In this document: one piece after another, positions 1 to 15,300 of the stretch
Layout: the number at the start of each line of letters is the position of its first letter
How positions within the stretch are numbered: position 1 is the first letter of the stretch
Assembly: GCA_963971305.1 (NCBI GenBank)
Contig: OZ020307.1
Coordinates: 61,253,702-61,317,701, forward strand
DNA length: 64,000 nt
Direction: 5' to 3'
Source: Arcuatula senhousia
Lineage: Eukaryota; Mollusca; Bivalvia; Mytilida; Mytilidae
The notes under the pieces: model-generated
Database searches by the model: none
Told to the model about the DNA's origin: nothing
The model's input: the letters and a program-made list of their open reading frames with translations, nothing else
Position numbers and translations under genes: made by a program

Positions 1-376
1 ACATTTGCTGTTTACATTTTATTGTCACGTACTGCAACATAAAGCCAGAGCATGGAAAAGACAAACCTTTTCCAGTTCATGTCTGTGTGTTATTTGCATT
101 GTTAAACGAAGTATCATCCTTATAACTTAGTAAAACTTAATGTTTCTATTTAAAGTACTGTGGGTAAAAATTAAGTATGGTTGACATTTTTTAGCTAAAG
201 TTATGTCCCTTTGACCATAAAAATCAAGAGCACAGGGTACTATTATTATTTTAACAGTAAAACTAATGAAAAACTGTTCTGTAAGGAGTTGGTTGGTTGT
301 CTTTATTCACTTATTAGTTTTGGTATAATGTAATGCATATATCCCTAACCTCCATAAACATGTTTATTCTCTATAG
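1..376. other. Intron sequence left of the first visible exon
   Basis: AT-rich sequence without a convincing open frame. It ends in a splice acceptor (ctctatag) at 376, so it is the 3' part of an intron of the FRAS1/FREM gene. I see no repeat or RNA gene in it. Confidence 0.6.
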
Positions 377-3300
377 GAATCTTAGGGAGAAGAGATTTTA
401 GAATTGATCCTTTAGACAGAATAAGACCTATACCACAAGGTGGAACGTTTACTTATCAGGTAGATATTGCTTTAAGTTGCCTTTTCTGTTTGCTTAAATG
501 AACTAGCTACTATAGGGACTGAAACTTATCAAATACAGCTTTGCTTCAGGAATGAGCAGTAAATAATAATAATTGAAATAATGATAGGTTAAGCATAACA
601 TGGTATTAATCATTTGTAAAAATAAAAATCCTGACAAATTTATACTAATTTGTTGGAAAATTAAATAGAATTGAATTTACCTCTGAGTATTTTGTTTTTG
701 ATCAGGATATATTAGATGATCTGATAGTTTACCAACACAGTGGAAAGGTTGTTCAGGGTGACAGAGTAACCTTGAAAGTTTCTGACGGGGATTTCAGCGA
801 TACCAGTGCCCTAGACATTGTTATAGGGTTGGTAGATGATGAAACCCCCAGAATGGCTATCAACAGAGGTCTAAGACTTAAATCAGGTAACTGTAAAATT
901 GGTGTTGAATCACTTGATATTATTATCTAGAATTATTTGCAAACAGCGCCTCACAGCTTCAAATCCAAAGGTTTGTGACTTTTGTTGTAGATTTTAAAAC
1001 ATATTTTTGGTATTCTTCTGCCTCTTTTTTATGCTCAATTTTCTCCCTTAAACATGTTCTTTAACAAGGTCTGACACATGTAAACTAAGTGTCTATTACA
1101 TGTAGATTTAGTTCACTTTGTACTCTTGTACTTCTACTCCCATATCTTGATGTGTTGTTAAATAATCTACATCTTCATGTTTTTATTTTTCACACTATAT
1201 TCATAAAAATTATGTGACAGAAAAATGATTTGAAACTCAACTAGAAACTAAATATTCTTTCACTTTAATTGTGATCAATATTTTCAGGTACCAGAGTATC
1301 AATCAAGTCAAAGGATCTAAAAGCTACCGACATTGATTCAGAAGACACTAAACTTCTTTACACTCTGACACGTGATCCTACTGGTGGCCATTTACTCCTC
1401 CATACTGAGGGAAGGATGGTGACATTGTCAAGCAGGGGACCAGTCAAGAGTTTTACTCAGTCAGATGTTGATCAGGGTCATTTGGAGTTTGAACATCCTC
1501 CAGGGGAGATAACTGGTGTATTAACATTTAAATTTGATGTGACAGATCCAGAGGGAAATAAACTGATCAATCAAATATTTTATATCACAGTTGAAGGTAT
1601 AGTTCTCAAATTCTTCTTTTTATTTGTTTTCAAATCTAAATCTGGGTGTCGTTTCGAAAAGCTATTGTAAACTTAACTTGCATGTCATCCCATTTAAATT
1701 GCATGCCATAACAAGCATATTTGTTAATCATTGTATCGGCATAACATTTATAAGGTTAGTACAAACAATTAATAAATTACAAAAATATTTTGTTTTAAAA
1801 TGAACCATAAGCGTCATTGTGCAGAAGTTCTATGGACAAAAGATAAAAGATGTTTAAATTAAGTAGGACAACATTGTCTTAAGATGCATTTCATACTGTT
1901 ACATTCATATCTTTTATGTGTTGATTTCAGAGGATAGAATGCCACCTAAAGTCATCAACAATAAGCAGTTGGTGTTGACTGAAGGATCAATACTGAAGAT
2001 CACCACTGATGAGTTGTCATTTACTGATGATGACTCAGAACCAGGACTGTTACAGTATTACGTGTTGACAGCGCCATCTCTTGGTCATCTAGAACTTACA
2101 AGTGCTCCTGGTAAGCTAGACAACAACTTGTAGAAATTAATTGTGCTGAAAAAAAAACATTCATGTTTTTATTTTGCTTTTTTTTTTAACTAGTAACTTA
2201 GTGTACCAATGCAAGAATAAGAGTATGAGTATGAGAGAAGCAAAGAAGAGCCAATTGGGCACACAAATGCTGGAAGTTTGAAAAAGCAAAGTAAAAAAAT
2301 ATGTTATAAAGAAAAACTCAAAGAAACAGACATAGTCAGTACATGTATTATAGTCAGTGATTTACTGTGTGTGTGGAATACAGAAGATAGACAAAATATA
2401 TTATTACATGTACTGCAACCAGCAATCCCAATGAGGGTTGATTCAGATGCTTTGGAATCCTAAGCAATTCCTGCTTTTTTAAACACTCTGGAAAATAAGA
2501 CAATTACCGTATTTTGCCATGTATAGTGCGCATTTATGTACAATGCGCACCCCCTTTTCATTATGAAAATCTGGGGAAAAAACGAAGTTTTGTGTAAAAT
2601 GGGCGATCATTTTTTATGACAAGGAACCCTCAAAATTTGTCTCTTTTTTCAGGTAGAAAGACTACAGATGAAGATTTTTTAATGAAAATAAAATTGTTTT
2701 GTAATTATTGTGAAAATAAAAATAAACTGTTATACTATTTGTGTCTTTTATCTAACTGTTTAAATGACAGCGAAATCGTAAATCCCGGTAATGGTCCCCC
2801 TTTTCAATCAACAAACAACAAGTGTTAACCCAAGCTGACATCTTTTGATGAAAACAATAAAGGTGTCAAAACAGTGACTATTCAAACAATCCTGAAGTAT
2901 TACAGCTGAATGGCTTTAATTGTTAATTGTCCAAGCCTGTTTACAAAAGATCGATGTTTTGTGCAAATTGGCCTCAGTGTCAAAACAAATAATTACCAGT
3001 AAATCTAAATTATCTCCAGCTTGGGATGAGTATTTATTCACAAAACAATTAGAAAATGGCTATCTGTTGCTCAAATAATTACATGAAAGTGTAAACAAAC
3101 CATTCTATTTTTAGAATTATTTAAATGAGGTTACTTAGGGGAATACACATTATTGATCCAGAAAGGAAACAAGTAATGGAAGAATGAATAAATAAATTAA
3201 AATCATATTTTATTATTCTTATTTTGAATAAAGAAATTGGATAGAAGTATTTTTTAAGAGTACAAATATAGTTTTACCAAACTAACAATAAACATTAAAC

Positions 3301-6300
3301 CGAAATGGCGGTCGATATGAAAATGAGTTAATAAACAAACACATGAAGACACTGGAATTAAGTTTTTATTTGATAAAAGCAGGATAAATTTTATTTAGAG
3401 ATACTAATAATGAACAGGATTCAATAGAAATCACGGAGTTATGATTCTTGTATTCAATCATGGATGAATCTTGTGTCCAAAGTCTGACAAACATCGATCT
3501 TTTGCCGTTGCCGATGTTCATGAAAATGTATGAAAATCTCATATAGGGTTGTATTGTGCGCACCCCTATGTTAGATTCTGGAAATTATTGTAAAAAACTG
3601 CGCACTATACACAGCAAAATACGGTAGAAAATATTTTCTTTCTGTTGACATTTGCGCTGGCCACGAGTAATAAGTGTAATGTATTTTTAGGCATACCAAT
3701 AACACAGTTCACTCAGTCTGATCTTGCAGCCAACACGGTGTGTTATGTACATACAAGCCAGGAAGAGATTTATATGGATAGTTTTACATTTACAGTGTCA
3801 GATGGGAAAAATGAGGTAATATAAGCACAAACTAATTGCATACAAGTTGAAAAAAAGATTTTCATTTCCAACTTACAAACAGTATACAATAAGAAAATTT
3901 TGAAAATATTGGATCTTTTCCCATTTCTTCTATTTTGGTTTCCCGCCAAAAACAATAATTCCAAAGTGAAATAACTTGGAAAATCGACACATGACCCCCT
4001 TTTTCAAATGAATATATCAATGTGTCTTGGTATTACCATTAATTATGCAAATTTGTTTTAAAAAGTAAGATGGTCGACCAAAGTAAACTATCCCCTTACA
4101 AGCACTAACTTATTACAAATTTAATTCTTATCTTCCTCAGATACGTCAGAAGTTCAACATTGCCATTACTCCTGTAGATGATGAGATTCCTGTTGTCATT
4201 AACAACGGATTGAGGGTCCAGGAGGGGGTCAGGAAAACTATCACAGAATTTGATCTGAAGGCTGAAGATAGGGATACACCAGTAAGTTACATTGTTGATT
4301 AATGAATGTTTGTTGACTACTCTAAGCCATATGCTAGATTTTAATCTCTTCCTGCCTCCTCAAAATATTTTATTTTGATTTGTTGGGAAATGTTGTTTAA
4401 TTTTGGCTAACTTTCTTTAAAAATGGCAGAACATTTTATCAAAATGGATAAAAAATAAAAAGTAAAATTAGCCTGCCCGGCCCATATTTTCAAGAAATTT
4501 GGATGAGAATCTTGAAATTTTTTTAATTTGTCCCTAACAAGAAATTTTATTCTAATTAAATTTTCAAATTCTAAAACATTACAAAGTTCAATGGCTAGAC
4601 ACCTTTTATTTTCACATCATCAAGAACTTAAAAAGCATATTTTAAAAATAAATAGATAAAAACTGATATTTTTTCCATATCATTTAATAGGAAAGTTCAT
4701 TGACATTCCACATTATGAACACCCCAGTACATGGAACGTTAGACTTTAAGCAGGGAGAATTCTATATGCCAGTTACTACCTTTACCATGGCTGATATTTA
4801 TAACGGCAGAATAAGCTACCATCACGATGGAACTGAGACGATAAGGGATAATTTTTCCTTCACTGTGACAGATGGCGCCACTGACAAGTTTGCTATGCAG
4901 AATGATCAGGGAAGGGGTGATATTACTGTTACCACAAAACCTGAGGTATATAATTCCTGATAATCTATTTGAATGACAAGGAGTTGTAATATTTTAAGCA
5001 AGTGTATTGTTTTGATTTAGTTGCAATTTCAAATGTTTTTGCTTTCTGATTTTATTACCTGGTGGTGATCATAAAGTTCTAGGTAGTGCAAATTAGTTGA
5101 TGGACTGGTTGCATAGATATGCTTCTCTTCATCAGTGAAAATCTTTGATATAAAGATAAATTTTTGAAAAAGTACTAGTATTCATTATAAAATGGAATTT
5201 ATAATTAAAGGCACAAGCATCTTAAGTAATATTTTTTTGTCTTCTTTCTTTTTTAGGCCTTTGTCATTGAGATAGTCCCCATGGACGATGGAATGCCAGT
5301 CCTTAAGACAAAATTAGGACTACAGTTCCTAGAACAATCTGGAAACATGGTTTGTAAAAGTACAAGAAATCTTAGGATGGCATTTCAAAAATATGGATAC
5401 TGCTTAATGCTTTACAAAATAAAAAAGAAAACTTAAGGGTTCCCATTATACAATAAATGTCCTGGAAATCAGTGTTGAAGATCACAAAACACCTTTATTT
5501 TTAATGGAAATTGAACATGAAATGTTAAAAGACCATAATTTATAACTTTAAAATCACTTTCAAATTTTCATAGATTTATGTTGATATTTTTGCAAAATCT
5601 ATGGAAAAGTCTTAATTTGTGTGCTTTAGATGCTTTTCACAGTTATAACAAGCATTGTTTCTGTTACATTCATGTAGGTATACAACTTGATTACATCCCG
5701 AGATCTTGAAGCAACAGACATTGATACTTTACCTAGGGATCTGACATATGTTATAACCCGAGGTCCTGACCATGGTCGACTAGAGAACACTGCTAATCCT
5801 ACTGTAGCCATCTACTCATTTACACAAGGTATATCTTATTATCTTTTATATGTTTGCTGTGATTGGCAGAAATGCCATATTGGGAGCACTATCAGTTGAC
5901 CTGTGCTGTGTTCTGCAAATAATTTCCTTTATAGATTTTTCAGCAACTACATGTACTTACCGTATATACTGTGGATTCACTTATTTTTGTGGGTACCAAT
6001 TTTCGTGGTTTGATGAAAAAGGACTAGTACAAGGATTCTTAAATTCATGGTTTTTGAAGACTGCAGCATGCAAATCAAGGTTAAATTACCTTTTTATTGG
6101 GCATCAATTTTCGTGGGTAAAGGCCACCCACGAAAACCACGAAAATTGATACGAATGATAATGAAACCACAGTTATTTGGTTTACTGAAAAGTAACAGCA
6201 CTTTTTAGCTCACCTGGACCAAAGGTCCATGTGAGCTATTGCAATCACTTGGCGTCCGTCGTCGTCTGTCGTCTGGCGTCTGTCGTCTGTCCTCTGTTAA

Positions 6301-9300
6301 CAATTTTTCAAAAATCTTCTCCTCTGAAACTACTGAACAGAATTTAATGAAACTTAGTATGATTGATCCTTAGGATGTCCTGTACAAAAGTTGTGTTTCG
6401 ATTTTTGATCCGTCAAAAAACATGGCCGCTGTGGCTAAAAATAGACCAGGGGGTCAGACTACTGTTTTTGGCTTGTAAATCAAAAAGTATAAGAGATAGA
6501 TGAAATCTGATGCCACCCTGCTGCTTCAGCATCAAAAGTTCTACTAAAGTCTCCATTGGGTCGAAGTTGTCAGATGATCCCTTATAGGGGTTACAGCCCC
6601 TTAAAGGTGAAAAATAGCGTTTATTCATGTTTTTGGCTAATAAAATGAAAAGTATTGCAGATAGAGAAAAGCTGTTGCTTGCTTAAATGTTCAGCTCATT
6701 TAGCTCTACAAAAGTTGTCATAGAGTCGAAGTTGTCAGATGACCCCTTATAGGGGTTACAGCCCCATAAAGGCAAAAAATAGTGTTTTTGGCCTATAGAA
6801 TGAAAAATATTGCAGATAGAGAAAAGCTGTTGCTTGCCTTAATGTTCAGCTCATTTAGCTCTACAAAGTCTCCATAGGATCGAAGTTGTCAGATGACCCC
6901 TTATAGGGGTTATATTTTACAGCCCCTTAAAGGCAAAAAATAGTGTTTTTGGCCTATAGAATGAAAACTATTGCAGATAGGGAAAAGCTGTTGCTTGCTT
7001 TAATGTTCAGCTCATGTAGCTCTACAAAAGTTGTCATAGGGTCGAAGTTGTCAGATGACCCCTTATAGGGGTTACAGCCCCTTAAAGGCAAAAAATAGTG
7101 TTATTGGCCAATAGAATGAAAAATATTGCCGATAGAGAAAAGCTGTTGCTTGCTTAAATGTTCAGCACATTTAGCTCTACAATGTCTCCATAGGATCGAA
7201 GTTGTCAGATGACCCCTTATAGGGGTTATATTTTACAGCCCCTTAAAGGCAAAAAATAGTGTTTTTGGCCTATAGAATGAAAACTATTGCAGATAGGGAA
7301 AAGCTGTTGCTTGCTTTAATGTTCAGCTCATGTAGCTCTACAAAAGTTGTCATAGGGTCGAACTTGTCACATGACCCCTTATAGGGGTTACAGCCCCTTA
7401 TAGGCGGAAAATAGTGTTTTTGGCCTATAGAATGAAAACTATTGCAGATAAGGAAAAGCTGTTGCTTGCTTTAATGTTCAGCTCATTTAGCTCTACAAAA
7501 GATGTCATAGGGTCGAAGTTCTCAGATGACCCCTTATAGGGGTTACAGCCCCGTAAAGGCAAAAAATAGTGTTTTTGGCCTATAGAATGAAAACTATTGC
7601 AGATAGAGAAAAGCGGTTGCTTGCTTAAATGTTCAGCTCATTTAGCTCTACAAAAGTCTTCATAGGGCCGAAGTTGTCAGATGACCCCTTATAGGGGTTA
7701 CAGCCCCTTAAAGGTGAAAAATAGTGCTTTTGGCCCTTAGAATGAAAACTAGAGAAAAGCTGTTGCTTGCTCAAATGTTCAGCTCATTTAGCTCTTCAAA
7801 AGTTGTCATAGGGTCGAAGTTGTCAGATGACCCCTTATAGGGGTTACAGCCCCTTAAAGGCGAAAAATAATATTTTTGACCTATAGCAGATAGAAAAAAG
7901 CTGTTGCTTGCTTAAATGTTCAGCCATTTAGCTCTACAAAAGTCTCCATAGCGTTGAAGTTGTCAGATGACCCCTTATAGGGATTACAGCCCCTAAATTA
8001 ACATGTTCATGATTTTTGCTTATATAATGAAAACTATAGCAGACAAGGAAAAGTTGTTGCTTGCTTAAATGTTCAGTTTATTTAGCTTTACAAAGTTCTT
8101 TATAGGGTTGACATCAAGACCAGGTGAGCGATTCAGGCTCCTGGGAGCCTCTTGTTTAGAAAGAAAGCTTAGGGTCATGTGAAACTGTCAAATTGTATCT
8201 TATGGATTTTTTTGCTGAATGCAAAGCTTATACAGGGTAATATTTTACAAGAAATGTACACCTTAATCACTCATACATGTGACGGATCCGTGATGAAAAA
8301 TCTGGAGATTTTGATTTTATTGGCTGGAGATTTGCCAAAAAAGCGGCAGATTTTCAATGCTCATTAAAATTGCATTTCAATGTCAATTGAGGACGCTGGC
8401 GTGTGCCAAATATACATGGCTTCACTGATTAATCTCCAACTGTTTATACAATCATCAGGTCAATTATGGCAATAAACCTTTAATTAAGACCTTACCTGTT
8501 AAATTAAAGTCTGCCTAATTAACAAACCCATGAAACACTGGAAAAGTTTTATGACTGAACAATTAAAATGTCTGTAAAACTAAATTTTTGTCATGTCTTA
8601 AAAAAAGCAGGAGATTACACAAAAAGTCGGGCGAACGGGAGATAGATAAAAAAGTTGGGAGATTTCGTCTCCCGGCAGGAGAATCACATGCATGATCACT
8701 CAGACCAAACTGAGAGAAGTGATTAAGTAACTGTGATATCCTTAAATCTTTGGCATTCATTTTTATGAATTAGGTAAAAAAAACTTTTGTGGATTCTAGA
8801 GTTATGTTTTTTACATCCCTTCATTCAAATTAACATCAGATCCTTTACACTAGTAATCAAATGTTTTGGTTTGCTTTGTCCATGAAAATTATACCTCAAC
8901 ATAACTTTAAATTTGTCTTTATTTTATATAGAGGATATTAACAATGAGGTTATCTGTTACATTCTGACCAGCGAACATGACGTCACAGAAGATAAGTTCA
9001 CCTTTGACCTTGTGGACAGTAAACCAAACCGTGTGACAGACAATGTGTTCCATATTATGTGGTCTGTGATTGAGTTTGCTGCAGAGGACTTTAACGTGAC
9101 AGAATCTGCTGGCGTCATTAGGATACCAATCATTAAGAAAGGCAACCATAAACAGGTTAATACATAACTACATGGCCCCATCTACCAAAGTAAAGGGGCA
9201 AACAGTGTTTTTGTTGGTCTCAAATTAGATTTATCTTCAGGTTTAAGTTGATTTTTAACATTGCCATGTGGGGCATTGTACCCTTTAAACATGTTCTTTT

Positions 9301-12300
9301 TAAATTTGATGCACATTTTCTTCCTTATGGAAAAACCAACCTGTTGTAAATATTTTCCATTACAAAGACTGATAGTATGAATTTTTACCCTAGCTATTAC
9401 TAAAGTTGATTGATTTAGTTTGGATACCTTAGAAATTGATAAAATTTATCAATTCTTAGCTTAAACTGTAATGTAAATTATAAGTTAGTTACTAAATTTT
9501 ACTATTTTTGACCTTTCAGTATAGTGTTGTTACTTGTGTCACGTCCTCTGACTCGGCCACATCTGTGTCTCCAGCAAAGCGTCCAGGTGATCATGATTAT
9601 GTCGACTACTCAGGTCAGATTCAGTTTGATGCTTGGCAGGATTTGAAAGTTTGTAATGTTATCATCAATGACGACTCGACATTTGAAGGACCAGAGAGAT
9701 TTGTTGTGAGGCTGTCACAGCCTGTCTACAGTCTGATTGGGTCAAGGAGTCGAGCCATAGTCACAATACAAGATGATGAAGACAGTGAGTACAAGTCCAA
9801 ATTAGTGCTCTTTCATTTTTGAGACAAGAGTTTTTACATGCATCACCAACAATGAAAGCATGTCTAAAATCTACTATATAATTACTTGTTTTCCCGTTGC
9901 CTGCTCAAGTATAACCAATTGGTTGGGATATTAATTTTGCTCTTTGATATTCATTTACTTTTAGTGTGTGCATCTACAAAAATAGAAAATTAAAAAAAAT
10001 AATGAGATGTGGAATAAGTGTACACAACGCCAGCTCACATAACAAGCAGTAATTTAGAAAACCATTATGGAATACCACCAGCAGCCTTTAACAAGGCCAG
10101 TAGGTGCTGCTTGCCATTCTGAAATTGATCCAAGGTCTAAATTAAATTCATATAATTCAAATCCAGTCCTGAAGTCTATATAAAATATTTTTCAGATTCA
10201 TTTTAGTTTCTTTTGACAGACACTATATATATAATAGTTCTGTTGTGTAATCTTTGACGTAAGCTTTTTTGTGATCATGGTGAGATTCATGGTATGAAAA
10301 TATCTGACAACTTACCATTTTATCCTTCAGAGCCCAGCATTGAATTCAAAGATGTTGTTTACCATGTAAATGAAACCAGTGGCATTGTGTCAGTTGAACT
10401 GATCAGAAAAGGTAAGTTGGATGTTTGTATGAATATAAAGATCTTCTTCATAAAAGTATGATAGAAACTAGGGCATCCAATTATAAAAAATGTTAAAAAA
10501 TGGTATGACTTTGCAACATTTACACCATATGCACCATAAAATTGAATTAATGTGGAAAATGAATATATAATAATGGTCATATATTTTACAGAAGACTTAG
10601 GTACTAGTGTTTCAGTTGTGTGTTACACGTCAAGTCTGACAGCCAGGGGAAGTAACCTTGACTTCCTGAACTCCGGATCTGATTACATCACTAGAGGGCA
10701 GGGCAATCAGTACAGGGTAACATTCCAACCAGGGATGGAAACAGCAAACTGTGATATTAAGGTAACAGTGTCAAAATTATTTTGTTTCTTCAGTATAGGA
10801 AGAGCATATAAAGTTGGAAACTTTGGTTGAAGAAGTAATCTGTAAACAAAGAACTGAAAATAACAATGCTATTACTTTCTTCAAGGGAAGTTTCTGAAAG
10901 GTCATTAAAATACTTATTTTTTAAAACATGTTTTAACCTTTCGGACATATTCATATGGTGTCTGACATTTTCAACTCATTAGGTAGAGCTCATCTTTTAA
11001 GTCTTGAATTGACAAAAACTTAAGTCAGGCATTGTAGTTTTGATTTCAAGATAATCTCTTTCATAAGGAATTGCAATCAACTTTTTTTATTGGTTTAGAT
11101 TATTAGACGACAGCCAGTTTAAGAATTCAGAAGAAGTCAAAGGTTGTCTGATCTCTACATGTATGTTATTTGTTTTTTCATTGTTGTAGATCATTGATGA
11201 CAGTGAGTTTGAGAATTCAGAGGAGTTTGAAGTTGGCCTGATGTTGCCCACATACAACACCATTATAGGACCTGCCAGTAGAGCTACTGTGATTATTGAT
11301 GGACCAAATGATGGTAAGGATGATCTGATGAAGCATAAATATCTATCACATTTGAATTTTTGTGAAATCTTAAAACTTCCTGTATTTATGAATAGACAGG
11401 AATGAGAATCTTAATTTAAAAGTTGAAGTGCACAAGAGAACAACATGGAGATATACTACTGAGATCTGAGGCAAACAATTGATAAATGCTACATAAAAGT
11501 TACATATATATATTTTTTATTACGGCTCAAATGTCTCTACGTTTCAGCTATTCAGCCTTCATAAGGAGTGGAAAAGTCCTGATCAAGTTACACCATCTTG
11601 ATTTCTCATTCAAAAGTTACAATTGTCATAAAAGTTAAGACTGTTAAATCTTAGTTAAGGAAGAGTCTTAAGAGGAAACACAAGATCTAAAATTATTCAT
11701 TGACTTGTACAAAGGATAGATAAATCTTTCAGGGTAAATTTTTCCTTCAATTTTCAGAATCATCTGTCTACCTTTCCCTGTCTCAGTACCATTTTGATGA
11801 GAATTCTGGTGATGTGGAAGTGGACGTCATCCGTAGTGGCTCAGACCTGTCACATGACACAGTGGTTTGGTGTGCCACCCGCATGTCTGAGCCACCATCT
11901 GCCACACCAGGACAGGACTACATTCCAAGTTCTAGTCAAATTACATTTGGGCCAGGGGAGAGAACTAAGGTAATGCTGATACATGTACAGGCTAAATGTG
12001 AGTAAATGAGATGTGAGAAAGATGAGTATGCATTGAAACATTATATTATACCCCCTTACGTAAAAAAGGGCTATCTTGCAATCACCTTGTTTGTCTATTT
12101 GCTTATTTGTCTTCCCTTTCAAACTTTTTTAACAGATTTCTCATCTTCCACAGCAGCAATTGATTTAAAATGTGTTACAACCTATTGATTGCATTTGTTT
12201 AATGATACATAGTTAATTATACTCCTGCTTCGAAGAAGTGGGGAGGATATACTGTTTTGCATGTGTCTGTCCTTGGTTCCGTCATACTTTTCCGTCAAAC

Positions 12301-15300
12301 TTTTTTATTCACTTATAACTCACCAACTATTCCTGGGTTGCTGAAATTGGTAACAAGCTTGATATGGACAAGATGTATTGTGGGATACTTTTTTGGATCC
12401 ATCAAACATTTACTTCCTGTTTGATGAAAACTTTATATTTAACACATGACATAGTTGTGAAAGCAGGGGGAATCACTAGTGAGCATTGGCTCATGTATTT
12501 CTTGTTAAAAACAAAATGTTAACTAAGCTTTGCTGATTGTTCATTGTATGATTTATTATCAAATGCTTCAATTAGATATTTTAATTGTATTTTGTCCCTC
12601 ATTTTTACAGAAATGTAGGCTGACAATTGTTGATGATGTTGAGGAACCAAAAGTTGAAGGGAATGAAACATTCACTGTGTTTCTCAGTACTCCTATAGGA
12701 AGTATACTGGATCTACCCTATACAGCTACTGTCTGTATCTATGACAACAAGTTAGACAGTAAGTCATCCTTTCAATACGTTCTTTTGATTTGTCATTTGA
12801 ATACAAATTATTTTGACATATTCTTTGTTTCCTCCACATGGTCATTTTTGCATTAAGTCTTAAAGAGTTATAAGGATTTTAATAAATAATGTAGGTTAAC
12901 AAATCCATGTCTACCTTTTCAAATATTTGTTTTGAATGTCAAAATAAATGTATAAAAACCAAAATTTAAGAAAGTTTGGAGCGAACAAATTATTTCAAAC
13001 TGATGTGTCATCTATAAAAGGCTAATCAGAGATGCTTAAGCCTAAGGTTGTTAGGCCAAAATAAAGTAGAGTCTAGAGAGCACATTAAGTAATAAGGAGG
13101 GTGCAAAATTCAATATGCACTATCTTTTTCAGTTCCCAAGATGCAATTTAAGTCTGAAGAGTACACAGTCAATGAGACTTCTCAGACATTAAATGTCCCT
13201 GTCGTCAGGTCAGGTGACATTGATTACGAATCGTCAGTGATTTGCTACACTCGACAAAATACTGCCATTGTGATGATGGACTACTCAGAGAGGCCTCTGA
13301 CAGAAGCATCCAGAATAACATTTAAGCCAGGAGAAAAGGTTGGTTTTGTTATTTATGTTGGTAAACAAACAATATTCAGACTGTAGTACATCAAAATAGA
13401 ATTGTGCCATTCATTTACATTTCTCCAAAAAAAAAATTTAAATTAACAAATCACCTTGTACTTGTAGACATTTCATCTCTCAAGATCTCTGATCATTGAA
13501 GGGAAATAACTGGACTTATTATTTTTTCCCAATATAGAGTTCAATATGAAGTGGGATGTATCTTTTTGTGAGCTCACTCACAGTATTGTTTGTTTTCTTT
13601 AAACTTAACGAAATATGTCAGTTATCAGAATTGCAGAGTAAAAAAATGTAACAGATAGATCTTAATAGGAGTTACATCTCTAAGGCAATTAGCTAATATA
13701 CTATTACTTGAGAAAAATGAAGTACTTTCAATGCTAACTTACATAGTTTACATTGACTTCTTATTAATTTCAGGTGAAAAATTGTACAGTTCACATTGTT
13801 GATGACACAGATTTTGAACCCAAAGAATTATTTTATCTGAGACTGGCTGAACCCCAGGGGACAGAACTGATTTCAGCAGATTTAGGGACTATCGTCATGA
13901 CTACTATTTATATCAATAATGATGAGGATGGTAGGTGTACTTTGAAATCAATCATGTGACATGAATAAAGTTGGTAAAACCATGTTTATATCAAACACAC
14001 TTCAAAGATCTTGTTAGGAAACATATGATTTTGACAGTTATCAAGGTGATTTCTGAAATTTGGGATCATTTGACAGGAATTTTATACTATATCTCAGATT
14101 TTCAATGCAATTAATTGAAATTTTTTATATTAAAAGTAGAGGAAACTGTTTGGTGTGTTTAAATCTTATTTAATAAAGAAGATTATTTTAATAAGAATTA
14201 GTATCAACTTTAACAATTACTTGATTGGTCACTTGTCTCAATCAAGTGCAAGGGCATAGAAATCTTACTTATCTGTCAATTATGTTCCATAATAAGTTCT
14301 CTTACAACTACAACTCTTTATGTTTTTTTTTAAATATCAATACATAACTTTTTGTATCTTATTTTTATTATTTTGAATAGTTTAAAATTCAGTACTGGTA
14401 AATAGTTGTTTTTTAGGAAGTGAACAGATATTTTAGAAGTTATATCAGATTAAAATTAAATTTGGTAACTTGAACCCCACTGATGAAACATAATGTCAAT
14501 GATTTGTACCATTTTTAGCTCACCTGGCCAAAGGCCATGTGAGCTTATGCCATCACTATGCGTCCGTCGTCGTCGTCCGTCGTCGTCCGTCGTCGTCTGT
14601 CGTCGTCTGTCGTCCGTTAACAATTTCAAAAATCTTCTCCTCTGAAACCACTGAACCAATTTAACAGAAACTTGGCAGGAATGATATATGACATGTTGGC
14701 AACAAACGATCCTCATTTTGAAATGCTTTGATAAAAAACATGGCCGCCGTTGCTAAAAATAGACTAGGGGGGTCAGACTACTGTTTTTGGCTTATAAATC
14801 AAAAAGTATAAGAGATAGAGGAAATCTGAGGCCACGCTACTGATTCAGCATCAAAAGCTCTACAATAGTCTCCATTTGGTCAAAGTTGTCAGATGACCCC
14901 TTATAGGGGTTACGGCCCCTTAAAGGTGAAAAATAGCATTTTTTCATGTTTTTGGCCTACAGAATGAAAACTATTGCAGATAGAGATTAGCTGTTGCTTG
15001 CTTAAATGTTTAGCTCATTTAGCTCTACGAAAGTCTCCATAGGGTCGAAGTTGTCAGATGACCCCTTATAGGGGTTACGGCCCCTTAAAGGTGAAAAATA
15101 GCCACTTTTCATGTTTTTGGCCTACAGAATGAAAACTATTGCAGATATAGATTAGCTGTTGCTTGCTTAAATGTTAAGCTCATTTAGCTCTACGAAAGTC
15201 TCCATAGGGTCGAAGTTGTCAGATGACCCCTTATAGGGGTTCTGGCCATTGAAAAATAGCGTTTTTTCATGTTTTTGTCCTACAGAATGGAAACTATTGC

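Larger units (their letters stand above)
377..9155 (+). other. Exons coding CSPG (cadherin-like) repeats of the FRAS1/FREM protein
   Basis: Ten exons (377-459 through 8932-9155) encode about five consecutive CSPG repeats, the first only partial. Each repeat opens with a stretch like 'VDDEIPVVINNGLRVQEG', then a 'DLKATDID' or 'DLEATDID' block, a 'GHL' or 'GTL' turn, a 'FTQSDV'-like segment and a 'DSFTFTVSDG'-like strand. The first exon continues a repeat from the left (RRDFRIDPLDRI), so the array extends outside the window. Several exon ends fall inside repeats, so exon and repeat boundaries do not coincide. The last exon of the block (8932-9155) finishes the last CSPG repeat and starts the first Calx-beta domain at 'VIEFAAEDFNVTE'. 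Confidence 0.9.

Noticed and set aside
6413..6628. Open frames in the family A elements (also 14456-14716)
   Set aside because: They fall in repeat cores or CGTC microsatellite tracts and have no coding character.
6500..8100. Evenly spaced repeats that could suggest a CRISPR array
   Set aside because: The units are ~165 bp with no unique spacers, in an intron of an animal gene.
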